From: Burkholderiales bacterium | Lineage (GTDB): Bacteria; Pseudomonadota; Gammaproteobacteria; Burkholderiales; Burkholderiaceae_C | Assembly: GCA_021414305.1 (NCBI GenBank) | Contig: JAIOOS010000029.1 | Span: forward strand, 186,001 to 250,000 | Length of the DNA stretch: 64,000 bases | Reading direction: 5' to 3' | In this document: one piece after another, positions 8,090-16,259 of the stretch | How positions within the stretch are numbered: position 1 is the first letter of the stretch | How the letters are laid out: every line of letters starts with the position of its first letter | Position numbers and translations under genes: made by a program | The notes under the pieces: generated by a model | Told to the model about the DNA's origin: nothing | Databases searched by the model: none | The model's input: the letters and a program-made list of their open reading frames with translations, nothing else

Positions 8090-9454
8090 TCAGGTGAAGA
8101 AGGGCCGCGCGAACGTCGCCGCGACGCCGACGAGGCCGGCGACGAGCACGACCCGGATGACCCCGACCTTGAAGCGGATCAGGGCGATGCCGGCGACGAC
8201 GCCGATCACTGCCGAGAGCGCGTCGAAGCGGCCCGAGAGGCCGGCCGGCCAGAGCACGTGGTAGCCGAAGAAGACCGCGAGGTTGACGATCACGCCCACG
8301 ACTGCCGCGGTGATGCCGGTGAGCGGTGCCGTGAAGCCGAGCCTGCCATGGGTCGACTCGATGAACGGACCGCCGGCGAGGATGAAAAGGAACGACGGCA
8401 GGAAAGTGAAGAAGGTGACCACGGCCGCCGCCGCCGCGCCGGCGACGAACAGCGAGTCCGCGCCGAACAGCGCATGCGTCCAGCCGCCGACGAAGCCGAC
8501 GAAGGACACGACCATGATCAGCGGGCCGGGCGTCGTCTCGCCGAGGGCGAGGCCGTCGATCATCTGCGGCGCGGTGAGCCAGTGGTAGTGGTCGACCGCG
8601 CCCTGGTAGACGTAAGGCAGCACCGCGTAGGCCCCGCCGAAGGTCAGCAGCGCCGCCTTGGTGAAGAACCACCCCATCTGCGTCAGCACCGCGTCCCAGC
8701 CGAAGGCGAACGCCAGGGCGCCGATGGCGATGAGCCAGAGCGCGAGGCAGGCGCCGACGACCCGGCCGAGGCGGCCCCAGCCGAAGCGGGCGTGCGCAGG
8801 GGTGGGCGTCTGGTCGTCGATCAGCGCCGGCCCGGCCCGCTTCTGCACGGCGCCATGGCCGCCGCCCACCGCGAACCGGGCCGGGAGGAAGCGTCCGCCC
8901 AGCCAGCCGGCGAGGCCGGCGCCGAGAACGATCAGCGGGAACGGCAGGCCGAGGGCGAAGATCGCGAGGAAGGCCGCGACGGCGATCGCCCAGAGCCAGC
9001 CGTTGCGGAGCACGCGCGAGCCGATCCGCCACGCCGCGGCGACGACGATCGCCGTCACCGCCGGCTTGATGCCGTAGAACAGGCCGGCGACGACGGGCAC
9101 GTTGCCGTACGCCATGTAGGCCCACGAGAGCGCGATCAGCAGCAGCAGGGAAGGCAGGACGAACAGGCCGCCGGCGATCAGGCCGCCCCAGGTGCGGTGC
9201 ATCAGCCAGCCGATGTAGGTGGCGAGCTGCTGCGCCTCGGGCCCGGGCAGGACCATGCAGTAGTTGAGCGCATGGAGGAAGCGCTTCTCGGAGATCCAGC
9301 GGCGCCGCTCGACCAGCTCTTCGTGCATCAGCGCGATCTGCCCGGCCGGTCCGCCGAAGCTGATGCAGCCGAGCTGCAACCAGTAGGCCGAGGCCTGGCG
9401 CAGGGTCGGCGGCTCGGGTGCGGCCAGGGCGGTGCGGTCGTCGGTCTCGCTCAT
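8090..9454 (-). CDS. chrA: Chromate transporter ChrA
   Basis: 454 residues with two homologous halves of about six membrane segments each, as in long-chain CHR transporters. The first half has GCISFGGPAGQIALMHEELVE and LPGPEAQQLATYIGWL; the second repeats this as FTKAALLTFGGAYAVLPYV and ETTPGPLIMVVSFVGF. ChrA exports chromate from the cytoplasm using the proton motive force. ATG at 9454 overlaps the chrB stop by 4 bp, so expression is coupled to the regulator. Confidence 0.95.
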   Translation of the reverse strand: MSETDDRTALAAPEPPTLRQASAYWLQLGCISFGGPAGQIALMHEELVERRRWISEKRFLHALNYCMVLPGPEAQQLATYIGWLMHRTWGGLIAGGLFVLPSLLLLIALSWAYMAYGNVPVVAGLFYGIKPAVTAIVVAAAWRIGSRVLRNGWLWAIAVAAFLAIFALGLPFPLIVLGAGLAGWLGGRFLPARFAVGGGHGAVQKRAGPALIDDQTPTPAHARFGWGRLGRVVGACLALWLIAIGALAFAFGWDAVLTQMGWFFTKAALLTFGGAYAVLPYVYQGAVDHYHWLTAPQMIDGLALGETTPGPLIMVVSFVGFVGGWTHALFGADSLFVAGAAAAAVVTFFTFLPSFLFILAGGPFIESTHGRLGFTAPLTGITAAVVGVIVNLAVFFGYHVLWPAGLSGRFDALSAVIGVVAGIALIRFKVGVIRVVLVAGLVGVAATFARPFFT

Positions 9455-10392
9455 GCTGCTGAGCCCAGGGCGGCGTAGAGGGTGTCGAACAGGCTGCACG
9501 CCGCGGCGAGCAGCGCGTCGTCGTCGGCATGCTGGGCCTGCAGGCCGCGCACCAGGGTCTCCAGGCCCGCGGCCTCGTCGACGGGGATGCCGCCGATGTC
9601 GATGTAGTGCACCAGCTCGCCGAGGCGATGCAGGCCAGGGTCGCCTTCGAGGCCGAATGCATGGGCGACGACCTCGAAGCTCACCTTGTCGTCGACATGG
9701 GTGAAGCGGGCGCCGTCGAAGTCGAAGCCGAGCGCCGACTTCGGGCACTTCTTCGCGTCCTCGAGCCAGACGAAGCGCGCGCCGGGGTCGACGAAGCGCC
9801 GCACCAGCCAGGCGGTGGCGAGGCGGTCGATCCAGGGGCGCTTGCGCGTCGCCCAAGTCCTGCCCTGGTAGGCGGCTTTCGCGAGGCGCGGCACGGCTCC
9901 GCTCGCGAACTTCGGCTCGCCCGGCGAGAACCGCTGCTCGACCTCGACCCGCAGCCGCTCGAAGCCTTCGGTGGCGCTCCTGCCTGCCTTGCCGGGAAAG
10001 AAGTCGCTCGCCTGGATCGCCTGCAGTTGATGCTCGAGGCTGCGCACGAGCTTGCGCAGCCCGGGCTCGCCGGCCGACGGGATCGCCTTGCGCGCCTCCT
10101 TCAGCGAGGCGGCGAAATCAGCGTAGGGCTCGCTCCGGTCGAACAGGCCGCGAAAGGTCGCGTCCTGGGCGGCGTCTCGCGCCTGCAGCGCCAGCATGTG
10201 GGCCTCGGCGCCGCCCTCGCGGATCGCCTGCTCGATCGTCCACAGCTCGGCCGCAGAAGCGGCGCTCGCCGGCAGGATGTAGACGCCTTCGCGCAGGGTG
10301 GCGCAGCCGGTCGCCTTGAGCGCACGCCAGATGCGCACCCGCAGGCCGCTCGGCGAAGTCGGCAGCGAGGCGGTGAGTACCAGCCAGTCCAT
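9451..10392 (-). CDS. chrB: Chromate resistance regulator ChrB
   Basis: 313 residues. The N-terminal part (MDWLVLTASLPTSPSGLRVR, about residues 1-150) is the ChrB N-domain, and residues from about 165 (TWATRKRPWIDRLATAWLV) form the ChrB C-domain. ChrB senses chromate and controls chrA transcription in Ochrobactrum and Cupriavidus. It heads the operon chrB-chrA-SOD/rhodanese-chrB-like. Its ATG lies about where transcription should start from the promoter at 10399-10427, so the mRNA may be leaderless. Confidence 0.93.
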   Translation of the reverse strand: MDWLVLTASLPTSPSGLRVRIWRALKATGCATLREGVYILPASAASAAELWTIEQAIREGGAEAHMLALQARDAAQDATFRGLFDRSEPYADFAASLKEARKAIPSAGEPGLRKLVRSLEHQLQAIQASDFFPGKAGRSATEGFERLRVEVEQRFSPGEPKFASGAVPRLAKAAYQGRTWATRKRPWIDRLATAWLVRRFVDPGARFVWLEDAKKCPKSALGFDFDGARFTHVDDKVSFEVVAHAFGLEGDPGLHRLGELVHYIDIGGIPVDEAAGLETLVRGLQAQHADDDALLAAACSLFDTLYAALGSAA

Positions 10393-10398
10393 GCAACG

Positions 10399-10427
10399 AA
10401 TATCTCATAGTGTGATGAACGTTACAA
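10399..10427 (-). promoter_or_regulatory. Promoter of the chromate operon
   Basis: On the minus strand TTGTAA (10427-10422) and GATATT (10404-10399) are 17 bp apart. The spacer holds a small dyad, TCAT-N6-ATGA, which could be a ChrB operator. The predicted start point is within a base or two of the chrB ATG at 10392. Confidence 0.55.
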
Positions 10428-10439
10428 GGACTGTTCGAT

Positions 10440-11414
10440 TCAAGCTGGCGAGAGCGCCCTTCCCTTCGCCGCGAGCCGCTCGCGCAACTCGGCAAGGCTC
10501 GCCAGCGCGATCTCGCGGCCGGCGCGGATCGACTGCTTGCGGGTGCTGAAGTCGGTGCCCGAGACCCCGGGCAGCTTCGGCGCGAGCACCAGGTCGGCGT
10601 CGCGCAACTCGTAGCCCTTGATGCTGCGGCCCATGATCGAGAAGGTCTGCATCAGCATGCGGGCGAGGTCGCTGGTGGGGTTGCCCTGCGGCACGGCCGA
10701 GATGTCGACCGCGATCACGAACTCGGCGCCCATCGCCCGGGCGTGATGCACCGGCACCGGCGCCGAAAGGCCGCCGTCGACGTACTCGCGCTGGCCGATC
10801 TTCACCGGCTGGAACACCGCGGGCACCGCGCTCGAGGCACGCACCGCGGTGCCGGTATCACCGCGCTGGAACAGGATGCCCTCGCCGCTGTCGAGGTCGG
10901 TGGCGGCGATGCCGAGCGGGATCTTCATCCGCTCGATCGGCCGGTTGCCGGTCTTGTCGCGCACGTACTTCGCGAGCGCCTCGCCGCGGATCAGGCCGCG
11001 GCCGGGGTAGGCCCAGTCGGCGAACGCGGTCTCGTCCATCGAGTCGGCGAGCACCGCGAGCTCGGCGCCGGTGCGGCCCGAGGCATAGAGCGCGGCCACG
11101 AGGCTGCCTGCGGACGTGCCGGCGACGAGGTCGGGCGCCAGGCCGCTCTCTTCCAGCGCCTGGATCACGCCGATGTGGGCGAAACCCCGCGCCGCGCCGC
11201 CGCCGAGGGCCAGGCCGATCCGCGGCCGGCGCGGCGGCACCGGCGGCGGTGGCGGTGCCGCCGCCACGGGGGGCAGGGGCGGCGTGGGTGGGGGCGCAGG
11301 CGCACTGGCGCATCCGGCCAGTCCGAGCGCGCTCAGCGCCCCGCTGGCAGCCAGCCAGGCGACGGCGCGGCGCCGCGCGGCCGATGCCGCCGCGTCGTTC
11401 CCGCCGTCGTTCAT
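10440..11414 (-). CDS. Patatin-like phospholipase, lipoprotein
   Basis: 324 residues. An N-terminal signal with lipobox (SALGLAGCAS) is followed by a Pro-rich linker with runs of P and A. The patatin domain has the oxyanion loop LALGGGAARGFAHIGV, the nucleophile elbow GTSAGS (Ser) and the catalytic Asp in YVDGGLSAPVPV. Such proteins are RssA-like acyl hydrolases; the lipobox predicts anchoring in the cell envelope. ATG at 11414 is preferred over 11444 because it gives a normal lipoprotein signal. It is divergent from cysI. Confidence 0.9.
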   Translation of the reverse strand: MNDGGNDAAASAARRRAVAWLAASGALSALGLAGCASAPAPPPTPPLPPVAAAPPPPPVPPRRPRIGLALGGGAARGFAHIGVIQALEESGLAPDLVAGTSAGSLVAALYASGRTGAELAVLADSMDETAFADWAYPGRGLIRGEALAKYVRDKTGNRPIERMKIPLGIAATDLDSGEGILFQRGDTGTAVRASSAVPAVFQPVKIGQREYVDGGLSAPVPVHHARAMGAEFVIAVDISAVPQGNPTSDLARMLMQTFSIMGRSIKGYELRDADLVLAPKLPGVSGTDFSTRKQSIRAGREIALASLAELRERLAAKGRALSPA

Positions 11415-11580
11415 ATATTCCGCATCGGGATACCAACCCAACAAATATGTGTTTCACGACCGTACGCCCGGTCGCCTACAGTCCCCGGCTCCGTCGCCCA
11501 GGCGAGTGTTTTCGCGCGGCTGCGCTCCGTGCATTCTGGCTGTCCGGAGCCGGAGCCCCGGCCAGCCACCCGCACCCTGC

Positions 11581-13326
11581 ATGTACCGCTACACAGAATT
11601 CGACCGCCAGTTCGTTCACCAGCGCGCCGCCCAGTTCCGCGACCAGCTGCAACGCCACCTGGCCGGCGAGCTTCCCGACGACGACTTCCGGGCGCTGCGC
11701 CTGCAGAACGGCTGGTATGTGCAGCGCCACGCGCCGATGCTGCGCGTCGCCGTGCCCTACGGCGAGCTGAGCGCAAGGCAGCTCCGGGCGCTGGCCCGCA
11801 TCGCCCGCGAGTACGACGGCCGCGCCGGCGGCCCCTACGAGGACCGGGCAGGCGGCTTCGGCCACTTCACCACGCGGCAGAACTGCCAGTACAACTGGAT
11901 CGCCCTGGCCGACGCCGCCGACGTGATGGACATCCTCGCCGACGTCGACATGCACGGCATCCAGACCAGCGGCAACTGCATCCGCAACATCACCAGCGAC
12001 TGCTTCGCCGGAGTCGCCGCCGACGAGATCGTCGACCCGCGGCCCTACTGCGAGATCCTGCGCCAGTGGAGCACGCTGCACCCGGAGTTCGCCTTCCTGC
12101 CGCGCAAGTTCAAGATCGCGGTCAGCGGCACCCTCGAGGACCGCGCGGCGACGGCCTGGCACGACATCGGCCTGGTGCTGAAGAAGAACGGGGCCGGCGA
12201 GATCGGCTTCGAGGTGCGCGTGGGCGGCGGCATGGGCCGCACGCCGATCATCGGCACGGTGGTCCGCGAGTTCCTGCCGTGGAAGGAGATCCTGGTCTTC
12301 ATCGAGGCGGTGGTGCGCGTCTACAACCGCTACGGCCGGCGCGACAACATGTACAAGGCGCGGATCAAGATCCTGGTCAAGGCCGAAGGGCAGAAGTTCA
12401 TCGACGCGGTCGAGGCCGAGTTCGCCAACATCCTCGAGCACGATGTCGCCCGCGGCGCGCACCTGCTCACCGACGCCGAGCTGGCGCGGGTCTCGGCCGG
12501 CTTCGAGCTCATGCCCGAAGGCGTGACGCCCGCCACCGGCCCGCGCACCGACCTCCTTGCCGAGGCCGCCGGGCGCCCTCCCGCGTACCGGCGCTGGCTC
12601 GAGCGCAACGTGCATCCGCACCGGATCGCCGGCTACCGCGCGGTGACGCTTTCGCTCAAGCGCGCCGGCCTGCCTCCCGGCGACGCCACGGCGGCGCAGA
12701 TGGAAGGCGCCGCGGCGCTGGCCGAGCGCTTCAGCCTCGGCGAGCTGCGCGTCTCGCACGACCAGAACCTGGTGCTGCCGTGGGTGCAGGAAGTCGAGCT
12801 CGCCGCGCTCTGGGAAGCGGCGCGCGGCGAAGGCTTCGCCACGCCCAACATCGGCTACCTCACCGACATGATCGCCTGCCCCGGCGGCGACCTGTGCGCG
12901 CTCGCCAATGCGCGCTCGATCCCGATCGCCGCGGCGATCAACGAGCGCTTCGACGACCTCGACGAGCTGCACGACATCGGCGACATCGACCTGCACATCA
13001 GCGGCTGCATCAACTCCTGCGGCCACCACCACAGCGGCCACATCGGCGTGCTCGGCGTCGACAAGGACGGCAAGGAGTGGTACCAGGTCTCGCTCGGCGG
13101 CATGGACGGCTCGGCCCTGAGCGGTGGCGCGGCGCCGGGCAAGGTGATCGGCCCCTCGTTCGCCGCCGACGAGGTGCCCGACGTGATCGAGGCCGTGATC
13201 GACACCTACCGCGGCCAGCGCAGCGCCGCCGCCGAGCGCTTCATCGACACCGTCAAGCGCGTGGGCCTCGACCCGTTCAAGACCGCCGCCAACGCGGTGC
13301 GCCGGGCCACGGCGGTGCATTCGTGA
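11581..13326 (+). CDS. cysI: Sulfite (or nitrite) reductase hemoprotein, siroheme/4Fe-4S type
   Basis: 581 residues with the two-fold nitrite/sulfite reductase repeat. The first half has FTTRQNCQYNWI and TSGNCIRNITSDCF, typical of siroheme-site residues. Cluster and siroheme ligands are in CPGGDLC and GCINSCGHHH near residues 435-485. The enzyme reduces sulfite to sulfide with six electrons. No flavoprotein CysJ is nearby; a ferredoxin and a ferredoxin-NADP reductase follow in the same operon and are plausible electron donors. Start ATG 11581 is the first sensible start; the frame is open further upstream only by chance. Confidence 0.92.
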   Translation: MYRYTEFDRQFVHQRAAQFRDQLQRHLAGELPDDDFRALRLQNGWYVQRHAPMLRVAVPYGELSARQLRALARIAREYDGRAGGPYEDRAGGFGHFTTRQNCQYNWIALADAADVMDILADVDMHGIQTSGNCIRNITSDCFAGVAADEIVDPRPYCEILRQWSTLHPEFAFLPRKFKIAVSGTLEDRAATAWHDIGLVLKKNGAGEIGFEVRVGGGMGRTPIIGTVVREFLPWKEILVFIEAVVRVYNRYGRRDNMYKARIKILVKAEGQKFIDAVEAEFANILEHDVARGAHLLTDAELARVSAGFELMPEGVTPATGPRTDLLAEAAGRPPAYRRWLERNVHPHRIAGYRAVTLSLKRAGLPPGDATAAQMEGAAALAERFSLGELRVSHDQNLVLPWVQEVELAALWEAARGEGFATPNIGYLTDMIACPGGDLCALANARSIPIAAAINERFDDLDELHDIGDIDLHISGCINSCGHHHSGHIGVLGVDKDGKEWYQVSLGGMDGSALSGGAAPGKVIGPSFAADEVPDVIEAVIDTYRGQRSAAAERFIDTVKRVGLDPFKTAANAVRRATAVHS

Positions 13327-13340
13327 GCGCCGGGCCGGCC

Positions 13341-13832
13341 ATGAAGTTCATCGATTCGAACCACGACCGCTGGCACGAGGTAACGGCCGACGATTCGCTC
13401 GTTGCCGTGCCCGCCCCCGAGCCCTACAGCCTGCTGACGATCGCGCAGTGGCAGGCGGTGCGCGACAGCTGGCCCGCAGATGCGCCGGTCGGCCTGGTCG
13501 TGCCGAACGACGTCGACGTCGAGAGCGTCGTCGCCGACCTGTGGCGCCTGAAGCTGGTGGCGCTCTGCTTTCCGAAGTGGGTGGACGGCCGCGCCTACAG
13601 CCAGGCGCGGCTGCTGCGCATGCGCTTTCGCTTCGGCGGCGAGATCCGCGCCACCGGCGAGGTGCTGGTCGACATGCTGCCGCTGATGGTTCGCACCGGC
13701 TTCGGCGCCGCCGTGCTGCGCGCCGACCAGTCGCTGGCGACGGCGCGCCGCGTGCTCGGCTTCTTCCCCCAGGGCCACTATCAGGGCGACGTGAACGAGA
13801 CCGACCCGCGGTTCGCGCGCCCCACCGCATGA
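13341..13832 (+). CDS. DUF934 family protein (sulfite reduction-associated)
   Basis: 163 residues with the conserved DUF934 core: VGLVVPNDVDVESV, FPKWVDGRAYSQARLLR and a GEVLVDMLP block. DUF934 genes sit next to cysI in most beta- and alphaproteobacterial sulfate assimilation operons and are thought to assist sulfite reductase; the mechanism is not established. A GTG at 13323 overlapping the cysI stop (GTGA) is an alternative start adding six residues. It ends in an ATGA overlap with cobA. Confidence 0.85.
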   Translation: MKFIDSNHDRWHEVTADDSLVAVPAPEPYSLLTIAQWQAVRDSWPADAPVGLVVPNDVDVESVVADLWRLKLVALCFPKWVDGRAYSQARLLRMRFRFGGEIRATGEVLVDMLPLMVRTGFGAAVLRADQSLATARRVLGFFPQGHYQGDVNETDPRFARPTA

Positions 13833-14644
13833 AGGCAGCGAACCCCGCGCCGGGCCGCGTGGCCTTCGTCGGCGCCGGCCCCGGGCAGGCCGACCTCATC
13901 ACCTTGCGCGGCGCGCAGCGGCTTCGCCTGGCCGAGGTGGTGCTGTTCGATTCGCTCGCCGACCCGGACTTGCGCGCGCTCGCGCCGAATGCGTGCTGGA
14001 TCGACGTGGGCAAGCGCGGCTTCAGCGGCGTGCCGCACGGCGCGCGCGAACCCGGGGCGGAGAACGCCGGCCAGGCGACGATCAACGCCCTGCTCGTGAA
14101 GCACGCCCTGGCCGGGCACTACGTCGTGCGCCTCAAGGGCGGCGACCCGAGCGTGTTCGGCCGGCTCGAGGAGGAGCTCGAGGCGCTCGCCGCGGCCGGC
14201 ATCGAGTGCGAGGTGGTGCCCGGCGTCACCGCGGCGCTGGCCGCGGCGGCGGCGACGCAGCGCCCGCTCACCCGCCGCGGCAGCGGCCGCAGCGTCGCCC
14301 TGACGACGGCGATGACCCACGACAAGGGCCTCGAGGTCGGCCACCACGCCGACACAGAGGTCTTTTACATGGCCGGCAAGCAGCTCGCCGCGCTGGCCCG
14401 GCGGCTGGCCACCGCCGGCTGGCCGGAAGACGTGCCCGTGTCGGTGGTGTCGCGCGCCGGCTGGCCCGACGAGCTGGCGAGCGACCACAGGCTCGCCACC
14501 CTCGGCCAGGCGACGGTATTGCACGCCGGCCGGCCGGCCGTGGTGGTGGTCGGCGCGGGCGCCCGTAAAATCGGCGCTTCGCCTCGTTCCTCGTCCCCGG
14601 CCCGGGCCGGGGAGCAGCGTGCTCTCCGAACTCCCGCATCATGA
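13829..14644 (+). CDS. cobA: Uroporphyrinogen-III C-methyltransferase
   Basis: 271 residues. SUMT signatures are VAFVGAGPGQADLITLRG at the N-terminus, VGKRGF, VRLKGGDPSVFGRLEEE and VVPGVTAALAAAAATQRPLTRR. The enzyme methylates uroporphyrinogen III at C2 and C7 with S-adenosylmethionine to give precorrin-2, the siroheme precursor needed by the sulfite reductase two genes upstream. It overlaps both neighbours by 4 bp. The C-terminal 30 residues after VVGAGARK are poorly conserved in appearance. Confidence 0.92.
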   Translation: MKAANPAPGRVAFVGAGPGQADLITLRGAQRLRLAEVVLFDSLADPDLRALAPNACWIDVGKRGFSGVPHGAREPGAENAGQATINALLVKHALAGHYVVRLKGGDPSVFGRLEEELEALAAAGIECEVVPGVTAALAAAAATQRPLTRRGSGRSVALTTAMTHDKGLEVGHHADTEVFYMAGKQLAALARRLATAGWPEDVPVSVVSRAGWPDELASDHRLATLGQATVLHAGRPAVVVVGAGARKIGASPRSSSPARAGEQRALRTPAS

Positions 14645-14964
14645 CCCACGTCGTTCTCGAATCATGCATCCGCTGCAAGTACACCGACTGCGTCGACGTG
14701 TGCCCGGTCGATTGCTTCCGTGAAGGCCCGAACTTCCTGACCATCGACCCGGACGAGTGCATCGACTGCGCCGTCTGCATTCCCGAATGCCCGGTCAACG
14801 CCATCGTTCCGGAGGAAGACGTGCCCGGCGACCAGCAGCACATGACCAAGCTCAACGCCGAGCTCGCCAAGGGCTGGCCGAGCATCACCCGGCGCAAGGC
14901 GCCGTTGCCGGACGCGGACGAGTGGAAAGACCGCACCGGCAAGCTCGACGAGCTGGTTCGCTGA
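14641..14964 (+). CDS. fdxA: 7Fe-8S ferredoxin (FdxA type)
   Basis: 107 residues. The N-terminal CIRCKYTDCVDVCPVDCF and CIDCAVCIPECPVNAI hold the cysteines for one 3Fe-4S and one 4Fe-4S cluster, followed by the typical 45-residue tail. It shuttles electrons at low potential. ATG overlaps the cobA stop (ATGA). Its place between siroheme synthesis and a ferredoxin-NADP reductase suggests it feeds CysI. Confidence 0.95.
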   Translation: MTHVVLESCIRCKYTDCVDVCPVDCFREGPNFLTIDPDECIDCAVCIPECPVNAIVPEEDVPGDQQHMTKLNAELAKGWPSITRRKAPLPDADEWKDRTGKLDELVR

Positions 14965-14983
14965 CCCCTCATCGGCCGAGCCC

Positions 14984-16066
14984 ATGGCCGACCTGCCCGC
15001 CGCCGACGCGGAGCCGATAGCGACCGACGCGCTGATCGTCGGCGCCGGTCCCGTCGCGCTGTTCGCGGTGTTCGAGCTCGGCCTGCTCGAGGTCGGCGCC
15101 GAGGTCGTCGATTCGCTGCCCTTCATCGGCGGGCAATGCGTCGAGCTTTACGCCGAGAAGCCGATCTACGACATTCCCGCCCTGCCCCATGCCACCGGCG
15201 CCGAGCTGATCGCCCGGCTGCGCCGACAGATCGCTCCGTTCAGCACGGGATTTCATCTCGGGCAGCAGGTCAGCGAGGTGGCGCTGCGCGACGACGGCCG
15301 CTTCGACGTGGCCACCGACGCCGGGCAGCGCTTCATCGCCAGGACGGTGGTGATTGCCGCCGGGGTGGGCTCGTTCCAGCCGCGGGGGCTGAAGGTGGCG
15401 GGTCTCGACGCCTGGCGAGAGAAACAGATGTTCTACCGGGACCCGGGCGAGGAGGTCACGGCCGGCCGCCGCGTCGTCATCGCCGGCAACGGCGAGGCCG
15501 CGGTCGCGGCGGCGCTCGACGCGGTGGAGAGCGGCGCAACCCGCGTCACCGTCGTCCATCGGCGCGACGACTTCGACGCGCCGACGGCGATGCTGCTTCG
15601 CTTCCAGTCGGCGCGCGCGCTCGACCGGATCGAGGTCGTCGCGGCCCAGGCGAGCGGCTTCGCCAGCGACGGCGATCGGCTGCAAGGCCTGGTCGTCGAC
15701 ACGAGCGACGGCGGCACGCGAACCCTGGACCTCGACGTGCTGCTTGTGCTACTCGGCTGGAGCCCCAAGCTCGGGCCGATCGCGCAGTGGGGCCTGGCGC
15801 TGGAGAGGAAGCAGCTCGTCGTCGACACCGGCCGCTTCGAGACCTCGACGCCGGGCATCCACGCGATCGGCGACGTCGTCACCTATCCGGGCAAGCAGAA
15901 GCTGATCGTCTCCGGCTTCCACGAGGCGACGCTCGCCGCCTATGCGATCGCCGAGCGCGTGCATCCCGACCGGGCGCAGCCGCTGCTCTACACGACGACC
16001 AGCCCGAAGCTGCACAAGCTGCTCGGCGTGGACCCGGCGCATCCCGTGCCGCCGTCTTTGCGATAA
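14984..16066 (+). CDS. Ferredoxin-NADP reductase, thioredoxin reductase-like (type 2)
   Basis: 360 residues. The FAD-binding motif ALIVGAGPVALFAVFELG and the NADP motif VVIAGNGEAAVAAALDAV flank the middle, and GIHAIGDVVTYPGKQKLI is the C-terminal FAD-binding block. A CxxC redox pair of thioredoxin reductase is absent, which fits YumC-type ferredoxin-NADP reductases. Last gene of the sulfite reductase operon, 19 bp after fdxA. Confidence 0.88.
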   Translation: MADLPAADAEPIATDALIVGAGPVALFAVFELGLLEVGAEVVDSLPFIGGQCVELYAEKPIYDIPALPHATGAELIARLRRQIAPFSTGFHLGQQVSEVALRDDGRFDVATDAGQRFIARTVVIAAGVGSFQPRGLKVAGLDAWREKQMFYRDPGEEVTAGRRVVIAGNGEAAVAAALDAVESGATRVTVVHRRDDFDAPTAMLLRFQSARALDRIEVVAAQASGFASDGDRLQGLVVDTSDGGTRTLDLDVLLVLLGWSPKLGPIAQWGLALERKQLVVDTGRFETSTPGIHAIGDVVTYPGKQKLIVSGFHEATLAAYAIAERVHPDRAQPLLYTTTSPKLHKLLGVDPAHPVPPSLR

Positions 16067-16094
16067 TCCGCTCGCGCTCCGGCTTGAAGGCCGG

Positions 16095-16197
16095 GCGTAT
16101 CCGCTAGGGGTGTTGATGGTTTCGAGAATCGAACCCATCGACTGAGAAAGTCCCTTTGAACCTGATTGAGGTAATCCTCGCGCAGGGAAGCAAGCCG
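16095..16197 (+). ncRNA. TPP riboswitch (THI element)
   Basis: The conserved boxes appear in the right order: GGGGTG (16107-16112), CTGAGA (16142-16147), ACCTGAT (16160-16166), GGTAAT (16170-16175) and GCGCAGGGAAGCA (16180-16192). It lies in the leader of the TonB receptor gene, 63 bp upstream of its start. TPP binding normally turns the downstream gene off, so the receptor is likely induced when thiamin is scarce. Confidence 0.93.
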
Positions 16198-16259
16198 GAT
16201 CGGCCGCCTTCATTCGCGTCGGTCGATCGTTCGGCCCAGAGACCTGCCATCGGACGACG

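Noticed and set aside
11476..13320. 614-codon minus-strand frame opposite cysI
   Set aside because: Antisense to a complete sulfite reductase; no recognisable motif.
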